A stretch of 24,897 bases of DNA from JAFLCA01 sp041907145 (GTDB lineage Bacteria > Bdellovibrionota_C > UBA2361 > JAFLCA01): assembly GCA_041907145.1 (NCBI GenBank), contig JAYRHW010000207.1, positions 1 to 24,897 of the forward strand, written 5' to 3'. Positions 7,664 to 15,919 of this stretch are shown here, piece after piece. The position numbers and the translations under genes were made by a program. The notes under the pieces are model-generated. The model searched no databases. It was not told where the DNA came from and worked only from the letters and a program-made list of their open reading frames with translations. How positions within the stretch are numbered: position 1 is the first letter of the stretch; every line of letters begins with the position of its first letter.

Positions 7664-7774
7664 TAAGTATTCATGAGAATCCTCCGAAGATGTTGGTAGT
7701 CAGTGCTCAGCGTGCAGAGTACACGGCGGACTGATACACTGGATTAAAGTCACACCAAGGCTCGGTAGCCATCT

Positions 7775-8581
7775 ATGACCCCCTCGTCCACGAATGTGAT
7801 TCTCAAATGTTTGCGCGTGATGATGAAGCCGCTTATGCGCTTCTGTGTACGCTATTCCGTCCATATCCAGGACATTATTGAGGCGGCAAAGGTCACTCTT
7901 ATTGAGGCATCGGCAGAAGAGATCAAGGGAGCAGGCGACGAGCCAAATATCAGCCGTCTGAGCGCTGTTACCGGGATGCATCGCCGGGATGTAATGCGAA
8001 TCTTTAGGCAGCAAGAGACGAAGGATGAGCCGCAGGGCTTGGTCAATCGAATCATTGGTCAGTGGCAAAGCGACAAGCGCTTTTGCAACAAGGACGGGAA
8101 GCCGGCAGCGCTGACTGTTGAGGGCCCCGAGAGTGAGTTTCGTCAGCTTTGCTTCATGATAAGCCAGGATCTTAAACCGGGTACCGTCTTATTTGAACTC
8201 GAGCGTATCGGTGCAATAGAGCACATCCGAGGAGGGAAACTGAAGCTCATCGTGCCCGGATACATTCCAACCGGCGATATCGATCAGGGAATGGGATTGC
8301 TCGGTTCTGATACCGAGGATTTAATCGAAGCAGTGACACAAAACATATTTAGCCCCAATAAGGTCCCTAACCTTCATGCTAAGACTGAATTTGATAATGT
8401 CATTCCTGAAAGAGCTGAGGAGATTCGGGCTTGGCTATTGAGGGAAGGCACGGCGTTTCATCAAAAGGTGCGCAAGTATATTTCAGAATTCGATCGAGAC
8501 ATTAATCCCAAACTTTCACGCACGGGGAAGAGCGTGCGGGTCGCTTTGGGTACTTTCAGTGTTCTGAAGCCAAAGGAATAA
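7775..8581 (+). CDS. DUF6502 family protein, possible DNA-binding regulator
   Basis: The 268-residue protein has the layout of the DUF6502 family. An N-terminal helical segment (LKCLRVMMKPLMRFCVRYSVHIQDIIEAAK) is followed by a winged-helix-like segment, NISRLSAVTGMHRRDVMRIF (residues 58-77), typical of the SRVAVLTGL-R-EV region of the family. Next come IIGQWQSDKRFCNKDGKPAALT and LERIGAIEHIRGGKLKLIVPG. The biochemical role of this family is not established; the helix-turn-helix-like part suggests regulation. The ATG at 7775 gives the full domain, and the preceding ribosome site is weak. Its stop is 3 bases before the start of the lipoprotein gene, so the two form an operon. Elsewhere DUF6502 genes often sit beside genes for exported proteins of unknown function, which fits here. 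Confidence 0.8.
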   Translation: MTPSSTNVILKCLRVMMKPLMRFCVRYSVHIQDIIEAAKVTLIEASAEEIKGAGDEPNISRLSAVTGMHRRDVMRIFRQQETKDEPQGLVNRIIGQWQSDKRFCNKDGKPAALTVEGPESEFRQLCFMISQDLKPGTVLFELERIGAIEHIRGGKLKLIVPGYIPTGDIDQGMGLLGSDTEDLIEAVTQNIFSPNKVPNLHAKTEFDNVIPERAEEIRAWLLREGTAFHQKVRKYISEFDRDINPKLSRTGKSVRVALGTFSVLKPKE

Positions 8582-8584
8582 GAT

Positions 8585-9427
8585 ATGGGACTTCGGTTCA
8601 ATTTCTCCGCGGCAGCAACGTTTGCAGGTCTGGTCATCGCCGTGATTCTGACGCTTGGTAGTGGCTGTGCGGGCGGTGGAACGGCCGGTACTGGGCTTGA
8701 TAGCGTGAATGTGCGGGGCCTTGTTCTAAATGATGCTGCCGAGCCTGTGGCAAATCTAAAAGTCAGCGTTGTTAATTCAGAGCAGGTAGTTCTGTCCTCT
8801 GCGGAGACGGGCGAGACGGGAGAGTTCGAGGTTCACCTGCCACCGACCGGATTCCTGGTATTTGAATTGCCTGGCAGCAGCAGCAATACATTTGCAGGCA
8901 GCGCGCTTCCAGCGAATGCTCACGCGGTGAGTGTCTTGTTCGAGTTCAAGCGCTCCGAGAACAGTATCGAGGCCAAACAGGTGACCGTAACTGAGTATGC
9001 GACCCCGACACCATCACCGCGGCCCGATCCGACAGCCACTGCGAGCCCAAGTCAAACGGCAACTCCGACACCACTAGGCACTCCGACTGCGACGCCCACG
9101 CAGTTCTCTGCCACTCCCAGCTCTACGGCTACCCCCGTATCGACGCCGACACCGATGGGAACGGCGACCCCGACTCCACCGTCCTGCCCTCCTCCAGGGT
9201 TGCCGATTGGAGATATGAATTGTGACGGCTCGGTCAATGTCAACGATACCGATCCGTTTACGATGGCGCTGCTCAATCCCCAGACCTACGCCTCCCAGTA
9301 TCCCGGATGCAACGCCCTCAACGGCGATGTGAATGGTGATGGGCGTTTGGATAACTTTGATATCGACTGCTTCGTTGCACTATCCACCGGTGCGCCGCTG
9401 CCCTACCCGCTTTGCTGCCAGGCCTAA
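8585..9427 (+). CDS. Secreted lipoprotein with carboxypeptidase-regulatory-like domain, Thr-Pro linker and dockerin-like loops
   Basis: The 280-residue protein begins with a signal sequence ending LTLGSGC. Cys28 is the probable lipidation site; the lipobox is slightly unusual, with Gly at -3. Residues about 40-135 look like a small beta-sandwich of the carboxypeptidase-regulatory type (VRGLVLNDAAEPVANLKVSVV ... GEFEVHLP). Residues 139-205 are a low-complexity Thr-Pro-Ala-Ser linker. The C-terminus has two dockerin-type calcium loops, DMNCDGSVNVND (210-221) and DVNGDGRLDNFD (248-259), separated by a segment with TYASQYPGC. Such loops bind calcium, and in cellulosomes they dock to cohesins; no cohesin is visible in this window. 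It is translated directly after the DUF6502 gene and ends 23 bases from the convergent beta-helix gene. A function beyond surface display is not apparent. Confidence 0.8.
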   Translation: MGLRFNFSAAATFAGLVIAVILTLGSGCAGGGTAGTGLDSVNVRGLVLNDAAEPVANLKVSVVNSEQVVLSSAETGETGEFEVHLPPTGFLVFELPGSSSNTFAGSALPANAHAVSVLFEFKRSENSIEAKQVTVTEYATPTPSPRPDPTATASPSQTATPTPLGTPTATPTQFSATPSSTATPVSTPTPMGTATPTPPSCPPPGLPIGDMNCDGSVNVNDTDPFTMALLNPQTYASQYPGCNALNGDVNGDGRLDNFDIDCFVALSTGAPLPYPLCCQA

Positions 9428-9450
9428 GGGGAAATGGCCGCCGGCGATGT

Positions 9451-11889
9451 TTAGTTTGACACTTCCAAGGCGCCTACATCGATGGCCTGCCCTTGAGGGC
9501 GCGCCCTGCCGTCAAAATCCATGTTGATGGGCACTCCATAGCGAGTGTGGAATTCGTCGAGCACCGCCTGCAAGCCGCCCTGCTGACCGGCATCGATGGC
9601 TGGGCTGGAGGGGCTCAAATGAAAGTCTCCTGCTCCTGAGTTGATGAACCATCCAGCTTGTGCATTGAGGAGATTACTCGATTGCACTATCATGGACTGA
9701 GTGTTCTCGACGAATATCGGCGATAGCCGTGAGAATCCACCCAAGAGATTATTGATGAGCCTTAGTTCAGCCGAACCGCGGTAAGAGTAGATACCTCCAT
9801 CAACATCGAAGACGGTGTTGTTGAGGAGAAATTTCGAGCCGCCCTCTTCGTCGGTAAATCGGATACCGATTCCCGTTTGCCATCCATCGCTCGGTGGTGA
9901 GTGAATGTCATGGATGATATTTCCTATGAAGTAGTAGTTCTGCCCCAGTCCGCGGCCGCCCGGACCGTCGCGAGTTGCCGAGGTTATTCCCAGATCGGTA
10001 TCGAAAATCAAATTGAACAAGAACCAGAGCCTTTCCGGGCCATATTGCCATCCCATACCGGCTCCCGGTGACGAGTCCGATGGGTGATGATTGTAGGCGA
10101 TATTTTGCGAGAAAATAACGTCGGTGGCGAACTTACTCCAAAAGCCGGTTTGCTTATTTTGGTAGGCGATGTTGCGTCCTACGAAAATATGATGCGTTGT
10201 ATTCATCAGAGACAGATTTCCGGCGTTGATTTGGAGGCCGTCGCCGCTATTGCGATACATTTCATTGTCAACAATCCAAACATTGCTGGCGCCTTCCGAA
10301 GGGTGAATGCCATGGTGATCTTCATCAGTGGTGGCATTGACGTTCCCGTTATCGTGAACTTTGTTTCCATACACAACGATATCGGATGAGTTATCGATAT
10401 TAATTCCCGATGAGCAGCAGCGAGCGTCGGCGATAGCGCGCACGTCATGATGCACCTCACTGCCGCGCAGTACGAGATGATGACCGGAGAAATCCACTCC
10501 GGTCTGGTTTCCTGAGCTCCAGTGGGTAAGCTCGATATTCTCGACAATCAAATATGAACCTTGAATCTGCAGGGCGGTTGTAAAGATCGGACGCTGGGCT
10601 TGGTTCACACCCCGAATGAATATCGGCTGCGTAGCCAATCCGTTTCCACTCAGCACTCCGCCTTGTGCATAGGGACCGCCGTGCACTTCGACAACAGCGC
10701 CAGCGCTCAGATTGAGCGGTATGCTGCGCCGAGGCCGCGTTGGCGACCCGAATGGATTGCTGCTATCCGTGGCTAAAGGATGGCTGTTGTCAACGTAATG
10801 GGTGAAGGGACCATTCCCGGCATTTGGATACGGACTAGGGCCAGATCCAAAATTGTACGTCCGTCCCGCATACATGGTGTGGGCTTCGCCGATTCCGAAT
10901 GAGGGATCCGGAATGCCGTTGATCCCCAATCTTCCTCCCGGTACGGGAGTGAAGCTGGAGGTGGGGACTATCGCGGGAGTCGGAGTAAGAGTTGGAGTAG
11001 GCGTCGCGGTGCGAGTGGGTGTTGCCGTCTGGGTGGGCGTCGATGATGCCGTGGCTGTCGGCGTGGTTGTTGGAATTCGTGTGGGAGTTGGAGAAAGATT
11101 CGGAGTGACTGTGGGGGAGGGAGTCGCGCCGCCACTCGCAGCTATGACTGTCACGTTATCAACGGTAAGCTGCCGCGGAGTTTGGCCAGGAATGCCCATG
11201 AGAGATAGGCGCATTTTTACTGCAGTCGCAGGAGCGGCTACTTGACCACTCAGCCTATTCCAGCTTTGGTTGGCGAGCTCCGAGTTAAGGATATACTGCG
11301 TAGAGAGCAACTCAAGGCGCCCTGAATTGCGGCGATACCATTGAATGCGCAGGGCAACCGAAGGTAGGGCGGCCTCGCGCTTGTACCAAGCCTGGATGTC
11401 GTAGGCAGGAGATCCTGCAATTGAAATAGCTTGGGAAACTTCCAGATTCGAAGCTGATCGGACGTTGATGATCGCGCTTCTGCCTTGATCTGTCTGCATT
11501 GTGTTCATGGAGCCGCCGCGAATATTCCAGTTGGATGTTCCAAGCTCGAAATCACCATTTGCGATTAGATTAAGGGCTGTAAGGATCGCTTGAGCGGGCG
11601 CAGTAGATCCGGAATTTTGCCTGCAGCGCTCAGTGGAGCTCAGCAGTCGATCGTGTAGTCGATTGATTTGAGCAGCTCTCTTTAGGAACGTTGCTGTACT
11701 TCGGGCAAGGGGGCGGCGATTAATAAGGGAGTGAAGCCTCTGCAGCGAAGCGCTCCTTTTGAGAACCAAATTCACGCAGCTTGTAGCAAGCTGGGCACGT
11801 GAGCGCGGCTCGCTCTGAGCGGTTAGTGCGAGAACAAGGCTGGCTATCAACGCAAGGAAGATTCCACGATAGAGCGGCCGTAGATTCAT
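9451..11889 (-). CDS. Secreted multidomain right-handed beta-helix protein, possible polysaccharide-active enzyme
   Basis: The 812-residue protein starts with a clear Sec signal peptide (hydrophobic IFLALIASLVLALTA, cleavage near residue 24-26). A basic helical domain bracketed by Cys38 and Cys89 follows. Residues about 107-251 form a carbohydrate-binding-like jelly roll, NLIANGDFELGTSNWNIRGG through LTVDNVTVIAA, resembling CBM4/9-type modules. Residues 255-317 are a Thr-Pro linker. The remainder is a repetitive right-handed parallel beta-helix: SYLIVENIELTHWSSGN, HHLVLRGSEVHHDV, NIDNSSDIVVYGNKVHDN and further coils. It closes with a choice-of-anchor-Q-like tail, LSPSSPAIDAGQQ and GQAIDVGALE. 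Pectate lyases and related enzymes share this fold, but no catalytic set can be assigned. A sigma-54-like site lies about 60 bases upstream of the ATG. Confidence 0.85.
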   Translation of the reverse strand: MNLRPLYRGIFLALIASLVLALTAQSEPRSRAQLATSCVNLVLKRSASLQRLHSLINRRPLARSTATFLKRAAQINRLHDRLLSSTERCRQNSGSTAPAQAILTALNLIANGDFELGTSNWNIRGGSMNTMQTDQGRSAIINVRSASNLEVSQAISIAGSPAYDIQAWYKREAALPSVALRIQWYRRNSGRLELLSTQYILNSELANQSWNRLSGQVAAPATAVKMRLSLMGIPGQTPRQLTVDNVTVIAASGGATPSPTVTPNLSPTPTRIPTTTPTATASSTPTQTATPTRTATPTPTLTPTPAIVPTSSFTPVPGGRLGINGIPDPSFGIGEAHTMYAGRTYNFGSGPSPYPNAGNGPFTHYVDNSHPLATDSSNPFGSPTRPRRSIPLNLSAGAVVEVHGGPYAQGGVLSGNGLATQPIFIRGVNQAQRPIFTTALQIQGSYLIVENIELTHWSSGNQTGVDFSGHHLVLRGSEVHHDVRAIADARCCSSGINIDNSSDIVVYGNKVHDNGNVNATTDEDHHGIHPSEGASNVWIVDNEMYRNSGDGLQINAGNLSLMNTTHHIFVGRNIAYQNKQTGFWSKFATDVIFSQNIAYNHHPSDSSPGAGMGWQYGPERLWFLFNLIFDTDLGITSATRDGPGGRGLGQNYYFIGNIIHDIHSPPSDGWQTGIGIRFTDEEGGSKFLLNNTVFDVDGGIYSYRGSAELRLINNLLGGFSRLSPIFVENTQSMIVQSSNLLNAQAGWFINSGAGDFHLSPSSPAIDAGQQGGLQAVLDEFHTRYGVPINMDFDGRARPQGQAIDVGALEVSN

Positions 11890-11946
11890 AGTGTACCTAC
11901 TGGTTTCGGCCTATCAGGGAGTAGAGGTCAGTCTATTGGTCAGCTA

Positions 11947-11962
11947 TGCAACAAGCGCACCA
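11947..11962 (-). promoter_or_regulatory. Sigma-54-like promoter facing the beta-helix gene, copy 4
   Basis: On the minus strand it reads TGGTGCG-CTTG-TTGCA, with GG-to-GC spacing of exactly 12 bases. It is a looser match than copies 1-3 (TGGT instead of TGGC) but is well placed. The predicted start near 11936 gives a leader of about 47 bases to the ATG at 11889. Confidence 0.45.
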
Positions 11963-12114
11963 GACTTGCAGAACAAACTGCGGGCAGCCTGCTACCGAAA
12001 TGCCTGACGCGGGTGTTCAACAAGGAAACCTTGCGAGCTGCGCTATCAGGATAACTAGCTATAATTGCTATAGTATTTTGCAGTTCCATAGTCCTAAACC
12101 AACGCGGGAGAGAA

Positions 12115-12130
12115 TGGCGTGTAAATTGCA
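12115..12130 (+). promoter_or_regulatory. Sigma-54 (RpoN) promoter-like element, copy 3
   Basis: TGGCGTG-TAAA-TTGCA is followed by CGCTTA. It has the same -24 and -12 blocks and flanks as copies 1 and 2, with correct spacing. The predicted start near 12141 gives a leader of about 52 bases before the ATG at 12193 of the glycoside hydrolase-like gene. It is divergent from copy 4 across about 150 bases of shared upstream DNA. Confidence 0.7.
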
Positions 12131-12192
12131 CGCTTACCTGCAAACCCGTCTGTTAAGGGGTAGAGGTCACTTCTTCGAGATTGGTTGTTCCT

Positions 12193-14241
12193 ATGATCGT
12201 TGCTCACCGAATTCAAATCTGGAAGGTATTTGCCGCGCTGCTCTGCATGACTTGCGCAGTCGATGCATGGGCAATAGTTCCCAAGTCCTTCGTTAATCTT
12301 GGCAGGGAACAGCGATCTGCGGTTGTCTGCGCTAAGGTTTCCAAGCGCTGGCAGCTTGGCTTGATCGAAGGTCGGCCTCGTTCCTTTGTCGTTCTCAGAT
12401 CTAAAATCAACGCCGCTAAAAGAAAGACTCGCGTAAGGTCGCTTACTACAGGCAATAGGCGGGCTCAAAGGGAGCTCAATCAATTGATGGCCGTGCAGAC
12501 GGCATATCAGACGCAGTGCCCGGAAAGCGGGCCTCCATCGAGGGAAGCAGTTCCGACAGCAGGACCCACTATGCAGGTGCCTGCTGTGCCGACTTTCAAC
12601 CTGTCACCGCAACCTTTCTTGGCGCTTTCGACCGGAGTCGATGGGAATTTGGAGAGCCAGCCATATCGCTTCGAGCTCTATAGGATTCTGATGCTTTGGT
12701 ATGGCATCGGCTCTACGCCTCAGCGTCGGCAAGAAATCTTGGAGACAAATCCAAACGTGTTGCTCGGGCCTTATGTGAGCGCTATTACATCGCAGGATCC
12801 GCTCCACCCCTCGGAATACCCCTTTGATACCGATTTATACAATCCGGACGGTTCCCTAAGTTGCCTTTCCTCCGGCACCTATCAGTCGGACTCTGATAAC
12901 TTCGAGGGCCATCGGCGCTGGCCATTCTATGCATTGAGCAGCTTCAATGGCAGCAACGCGATATTGCCTCAGACGACCTACCTTTGCCGCCCCATTATCG
13001 ACATACGGCGTGCGGATGTTATCGGATTTGTGAGCTCTAGCCTGCTGCAGCTCATTACCTCGTTGGGCGGATACCTGAACGCGGTTTCTTTCGATAACGT
13101 AGGTGGGCTGGTTCGTGACCGTTATGATCACTGGGCAGGAAAGGGACAGCCTCTCTCCCCATTTCAGTACGACGATCCGACTGCTCTCTTCGTCAACTAC
13201 TTGCGACAAGTTCGGTATGCGCTCGCAGCTCAGGACAAATCGCTGATTCTTAATACGGGCTATCCCAATCCGCTCTTTGCAGAGTTCATCCAGTTTTCGG
13301 AGGAGGGGGTGCATCGGAGCATGAGCGCAGATAGTACACGAGCGCTCATTGCAGCTGTAAAATCAGTTACCGATCTAGGTGGAATCGTAACCCAACGCTA
13401 TCATCGGCTCGCGGGAAATGGGCCGATCTCAGGCGACTGGAAAAACTTCAACTATTTTGCCGCTGCAGTCATGCTGGTCTACGAACCACGGCAAGTTGCT
13501 ATGGAGCCGCTGCCGCAAGCCGGTGATGGATACTATCCGGAGTACTATCGACTGCCGACATTGCTGCAGGCACCGCAGGGGGCCTATCGGGAAATGATGA
13601 CCGATGTGCTCGTGCGCGACTTTACGAACGGCATTGTTCTCCTGAATCTATCTAACCATAGACGCGCCATCACCGATTCCACGTACACTGCAAATGGTTT
13701 GGCGAGAGTCGGCTCGCCGCATTCGATTGGACCGCGAGAGGCACTGATTATGCTGGAGCGTAGTGCGCCGATACAAGCAATCGCTCCTCGTGCACCGCAG
13801 ATATTTCAGAATCTTCCCGAGGCTGAGGTTTTACCGGGAGACACCAATTGCGATGGAGCTGTGGACATAGCTGACCGAGAATCATTCGATGCGGCTGTTC
13901 ATAGTCCAGCTGAGTATGTAGTCAATTATCCAGACTGCGTGCGGTCGATTGCCGCGGATATGAATGGAGACGGACGGATAGACGATGCCGACTACCAGCT
14001 CTTCGCACGTTCCGTAGGAATACCGCTTCCTGGGCAAGCTTGTACACAGCGTGGGGACACAAATGGGGACGGGCTCGTCAACAACTTCGATACCGATTCC
14101 TTTCAGCTATTGATCGTGGATCGCGCTGCCTATGAAGCGGCCTACCCATGTTCGCCTCTGGTTGTTGGAGATATGAATGGGGATGGGCTGGTCAATGTCT
14201 TCGACATCGACCCGTTTGTCGAGCTTTTAATCCGGCGCTAA
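12193..14241 (+). CDS. Secreted putative glycoside hydrolase with four dockerin-like calcium loops
   Basis: From the ATG at 12193 the 682-residue protein has a standard signal peptide (IWKVFAALLCMTCAV, likely cut after DAWA). A TTG four codons earlier is possible but less likely. A basic helical segment bracketed by Cys46 and Cys109 recalls the N-terminus of the neighbouring beta-helix protein. The central region resembles uncharacterised TIM-barrel glycosyl hydrolases of the GHL15/GH-like type: LMLWYGIG, NVLLGPYVSAI, YLNAVSFDNVGG (Asp301 at a strand end), LILNTGYPNP, QFSEEGVHRS (Glu370-371) and GIVLLNLSNH. The C-terminus carries dockerin-type loops starting at Asp550 (DTNCDGAVDIAD), Asp589, Asp622 and Asp660 (DMNGDGLVNVFD), arranged as two pairs. 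The substrate is unknown. The gene ends 4 bases from the convergent pepA stop. A sigma-54-like promoter precedes it. Confidence 0.8.
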   Translation: MIVAHRIQIWKVFAALLCMTCAVDAWAIVPKSFVNLGREQRSAVVCAKVSKRWQLGLIEGRPRSFVVLRSKINAAKRKTRVRSLTTGNRRAQRELNQLMAVQTAYQTQCPESGPPSREAVPTAGPTMQVPAVPTFNLSPQPFLALSTGVDGNLESQPYRFELYRILMLWYGIGSTPQRRQEILETNPNVLLGPYVSAITSQDPLHPSEYPFDTDLYNPDGSLSCLSSGTYQSDSDNFEGHRRWPFYALSSFNGSNAILPQTTYLCRPIIDIRRADVIGFVSSSLLQLITSLGGYLNAVSFDNVGGLVRDRYDHWAGKGQPLSPFQYDDPTALFVNYLRQVRYALAAQDKSLILNTGYPNPLFAEFIQFSEEGVHRSMSADSTRALIAAVKSVTDLGGIVTQRYHRLAGNGPISGDWKNFNYFAAAVMLVYEPRQVAMEPLPQAGDGYYPEYYRLPTLLQAPQGAYREMMTDVLVRDFTNGIVLLNLSNHRRAITDSTYTANGLARVGSPHSIGPREALIMLERSAPIQAIAPRAPQIFQNLPEAEVLPGDTNCDGAVDIADRESFDAAVHSPAEYVVNYPDCVRSIAADMNGDGRIDDADYQLFARSVGIPLPGQACTQRGDTNGDGLVNNFDTDSFQLLIVDRAAYEAAYPCSPLVVGDMNGDGLVNVFDIDPFVELLIRR

Positions 14242-14245
14242 TGGC

Positions 14246-15766
14246 CTACAAGGCTCGTAGGTAATTAATCAGGGTACGCGCCCCGAACCCTACACCCCCT
14301 CGGCGAATATGACCACGGTCGGCATCGGTAAAGGCAGGACCGGCGATATCCAGATGTGCCCACTCTGCCTTATCGATGAATTCCTCCAAGAATAGCGCGC
14401 CAGTGATCGCGCCACCGGAGGATTTCCCAATGTTCTTGATGTCTGCAATCGGGCTCTTGATCCATTCCTTATATTCCTTGACGAGCGGCATGCGCCACAG
14501 ATGCTCTCCGGCGCTGTCCCCTGCTGCAAGAAGTCGAGCAGCGAGTTTGTCGTCATTGGAAAACAATCCGGCATACTCGGTACCAAGAGCTACCATGCAA
14601 GCCCCCGTCAGTGTTGCGAGATCGATAATGACGCTACTCCGATCCTTTTCGGCCAGGTGAATTGCATCTGCCAAAATAAGCCGACCCTCGGCATCGGTAT
14701 TGAGTATTTCAATCGTTTTTCCGCTCATCGCCTTCACGACATCCCCGGGGCGCGTCGCTCGCCCGTTAATCATATTTTCCGTGGTCGGAATATAGGCACG
14801 GACTTCAAAATGCGGGGACAGCTCCGTGATAATGCTCATTACTGACATGACGGCAGCCGCGCCTGACATATCGCACTTCATTGTTTCCATGCCGCCGCCG
14901 GACTTGATGCTCAGGCCTCCGCTATCAAACGTGACGCCTTTGCCCACTAAACTGATGACGCGCTTCGATTTCTTCTTAGGACGGTACACCATGCGGATCA
15001 GATAAGGCGGCTCTTCGCTGCCTTGCGCCACTGACAAGAGAGATCCCGCTCCCATTTTCTTCAGCGCCCTCTCATCAAAGACATCAATCGAAAGTCTTTG
15101 CTCCTTAGCAATTTTTTTACACTGCGATGCAAGAAAGCTCGGAGTGCAATCGCGCGGTGGGGTGTTCACAAGGTCGCGAGCAAATGCAGTCGCTTGGCAT
15201 CCCAGCAAGGCAATATCGATAAGTCTTTGTGGAAGCTGCTTGACGGATTCCAGCGTGATCGACTTCAGTTCAAATTTTTGATCATCTTGTTTCGACTTGT
15301 AACTCTCGAAGGAATATCCGGAAAGAACGAGACCCTCGATGAACGCGATGGCGTTTTCTTCCTTGAGCAAACTGACTGGGCATTCGAGCATGGTAATAGT
15401 TTCAGCGCCGCGGCGCTTGGCGAGATCGGCAATACTGCTCCCGAGGGATCGAAATTGAGCCACTGACTCGAAGTGCGCACCCTTCTTCTCTTCCCAACCG
15501 AAAAGAGCCACGGTGCTTGGGCTACCGTCAATCACAGCATGGACAGCAAAGGCCTGCGCGTTGCTGCCCTTGAATTTGGCTGCCTTGAGCGCGTCTCGTA
15601 GGGTGCCTTTGAGCGAAGCGTCTAGTTGGGCTAAGCGCGAACCGACTTTAAAGGACTGAGCTTTCGCTGACTTCCTTTCCTCCGTCAGCTCCTTGGGTGT
15701 TACGGGAAGTACTACGAGGGCTGCGTCAGAGAGCGACAGTTTTGGCTTTTTTGTGAGGATTTTCAT
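14246..15766 (-). CDS. pepA: Leucyl aminopeptidase, M17 family
   Basis: This is a cytoplasmic two-metal aminopeptidase that removes N-terminal residues from peptides, usually as a hexamer. The 506-residue length is normal. The C-terminal catalytic domain is fully conserved: VGKGVTFDSGGLSIK (metal ligands Lys276 and Asp281, catalytic Lys288), MKCDMSGAAAV (Asp299) and the family signature NTDAEGRLILADA (Asp358, Glu360, catalytic Arg362). The N-terminal domain (1-170) is divergent, as usual for the family. The ATG at 15766 starts MKILTKKPKLSLSD. It is a single gene, convergent with the glycoside hydrolase gene and divergent from the following signalling gene. The E. coli PepA DNA-binding role cannot be inferred from sequence. 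Confidence 0.96.
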   Translation of the reverse strand: MKILTKKPKLSLSDAALVVLPVTPKELTEERKSAKAQSFKVGSRLAQLDASLKGTLRDALKAAKFKGSNAQAFAVHAVIDGSPSTVALFGWEEKKGAHFESVAQFRSLGSSIADLAKRRGAETITMLECPVSLLKEENAIAFIEGLVLSGYSFESYKSKQDDQKFELKSITLESVKQLPQRLIDIALLGCQATAFARDLVNTPPRDCTPSFLASQCKKIAKEQRLSIDVFDERALKKMGAGSLLSVAQGSEEPPYLIRMVYRPKKKSKRVISLVGKGVTFDSGGLSIKSGGGMETMKCDMSGAAAVMSVMSIITELSPHFEVRAYIPTTENMINGRATRPGDVVKAMSGKTIEILNTDAEGRLILADAIHLAEKDRSSVIIDLATLTGACMVALGTEYAGLFSNDDKLAARLLAAGDSAGEHLWRMPLVKEYKEWIKSPIADIKNIGKSSGGAITGALFLEEFIDKAEWAHLDIAGPAFTDADRGHIRRGGVGFGARTLINYLRAL

Positions 15767-15919
15767 GTACTTCCCTAGGTAAATTCCTTAAAGCAGAATG
15801 AGTAAAACCTGCATCTTAATCTGTTGGAATATAGCAAAAGCGCGGGACTCGTAAAATATTGGTTCAGCTTCGTTTAGTAAGCTTTTAGCTGCGACGACCA
15901 ATTCAATGAGGTCCTGGGC

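Larger units (their letters stand above)
6907..7774. other. 868-base region without a protein gene; two candidate small RNA units
   Basis: Open frames here lack ribosome binding sites, overlap one another and show no familiar motif, so I see no protein gene. The region does hold ordered regulatory structure. A sigma-54-like promoter at 7097 points right toward a strong intrinsic terminator ending at 7307. A second copy at 7484 points left toward a terminator ending near 7335. A weaker promoter-like element lies at 7584-7599, and a TGCAT...ATGC dyad at 7651-7662. The left 190 bases (6907-7096) contain a 10-bp palindrome, CAACTAGTTG, at 7023-7032 and a spaced dyad GGCAT-N10-ATGCC at 6940-6959, with nothing else recognisable. 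Confidence 0.7.

Noticed and set aside
9001..9190. Tandem DNA repeat within the lipoprotein gene (and its counterpart near 10950-11130)
   Set aside because: The repetition is codon-level and explained by Thr-Pro linkers; it shows no fixed repeat unit suggesting an independent element.
9052..9276. Minus-strand valine-glycine repeat frame opposite the lipoprotein
   Set aside because: It is the antisense reading of the Thr-Pro linker.
12181..12192. Upstream TTG start for the glycoside hydrolase-like gene
   Set aside because: The ATG at 12193 gives a cleaner signal peptide and no better ribosome site supports the TTG.
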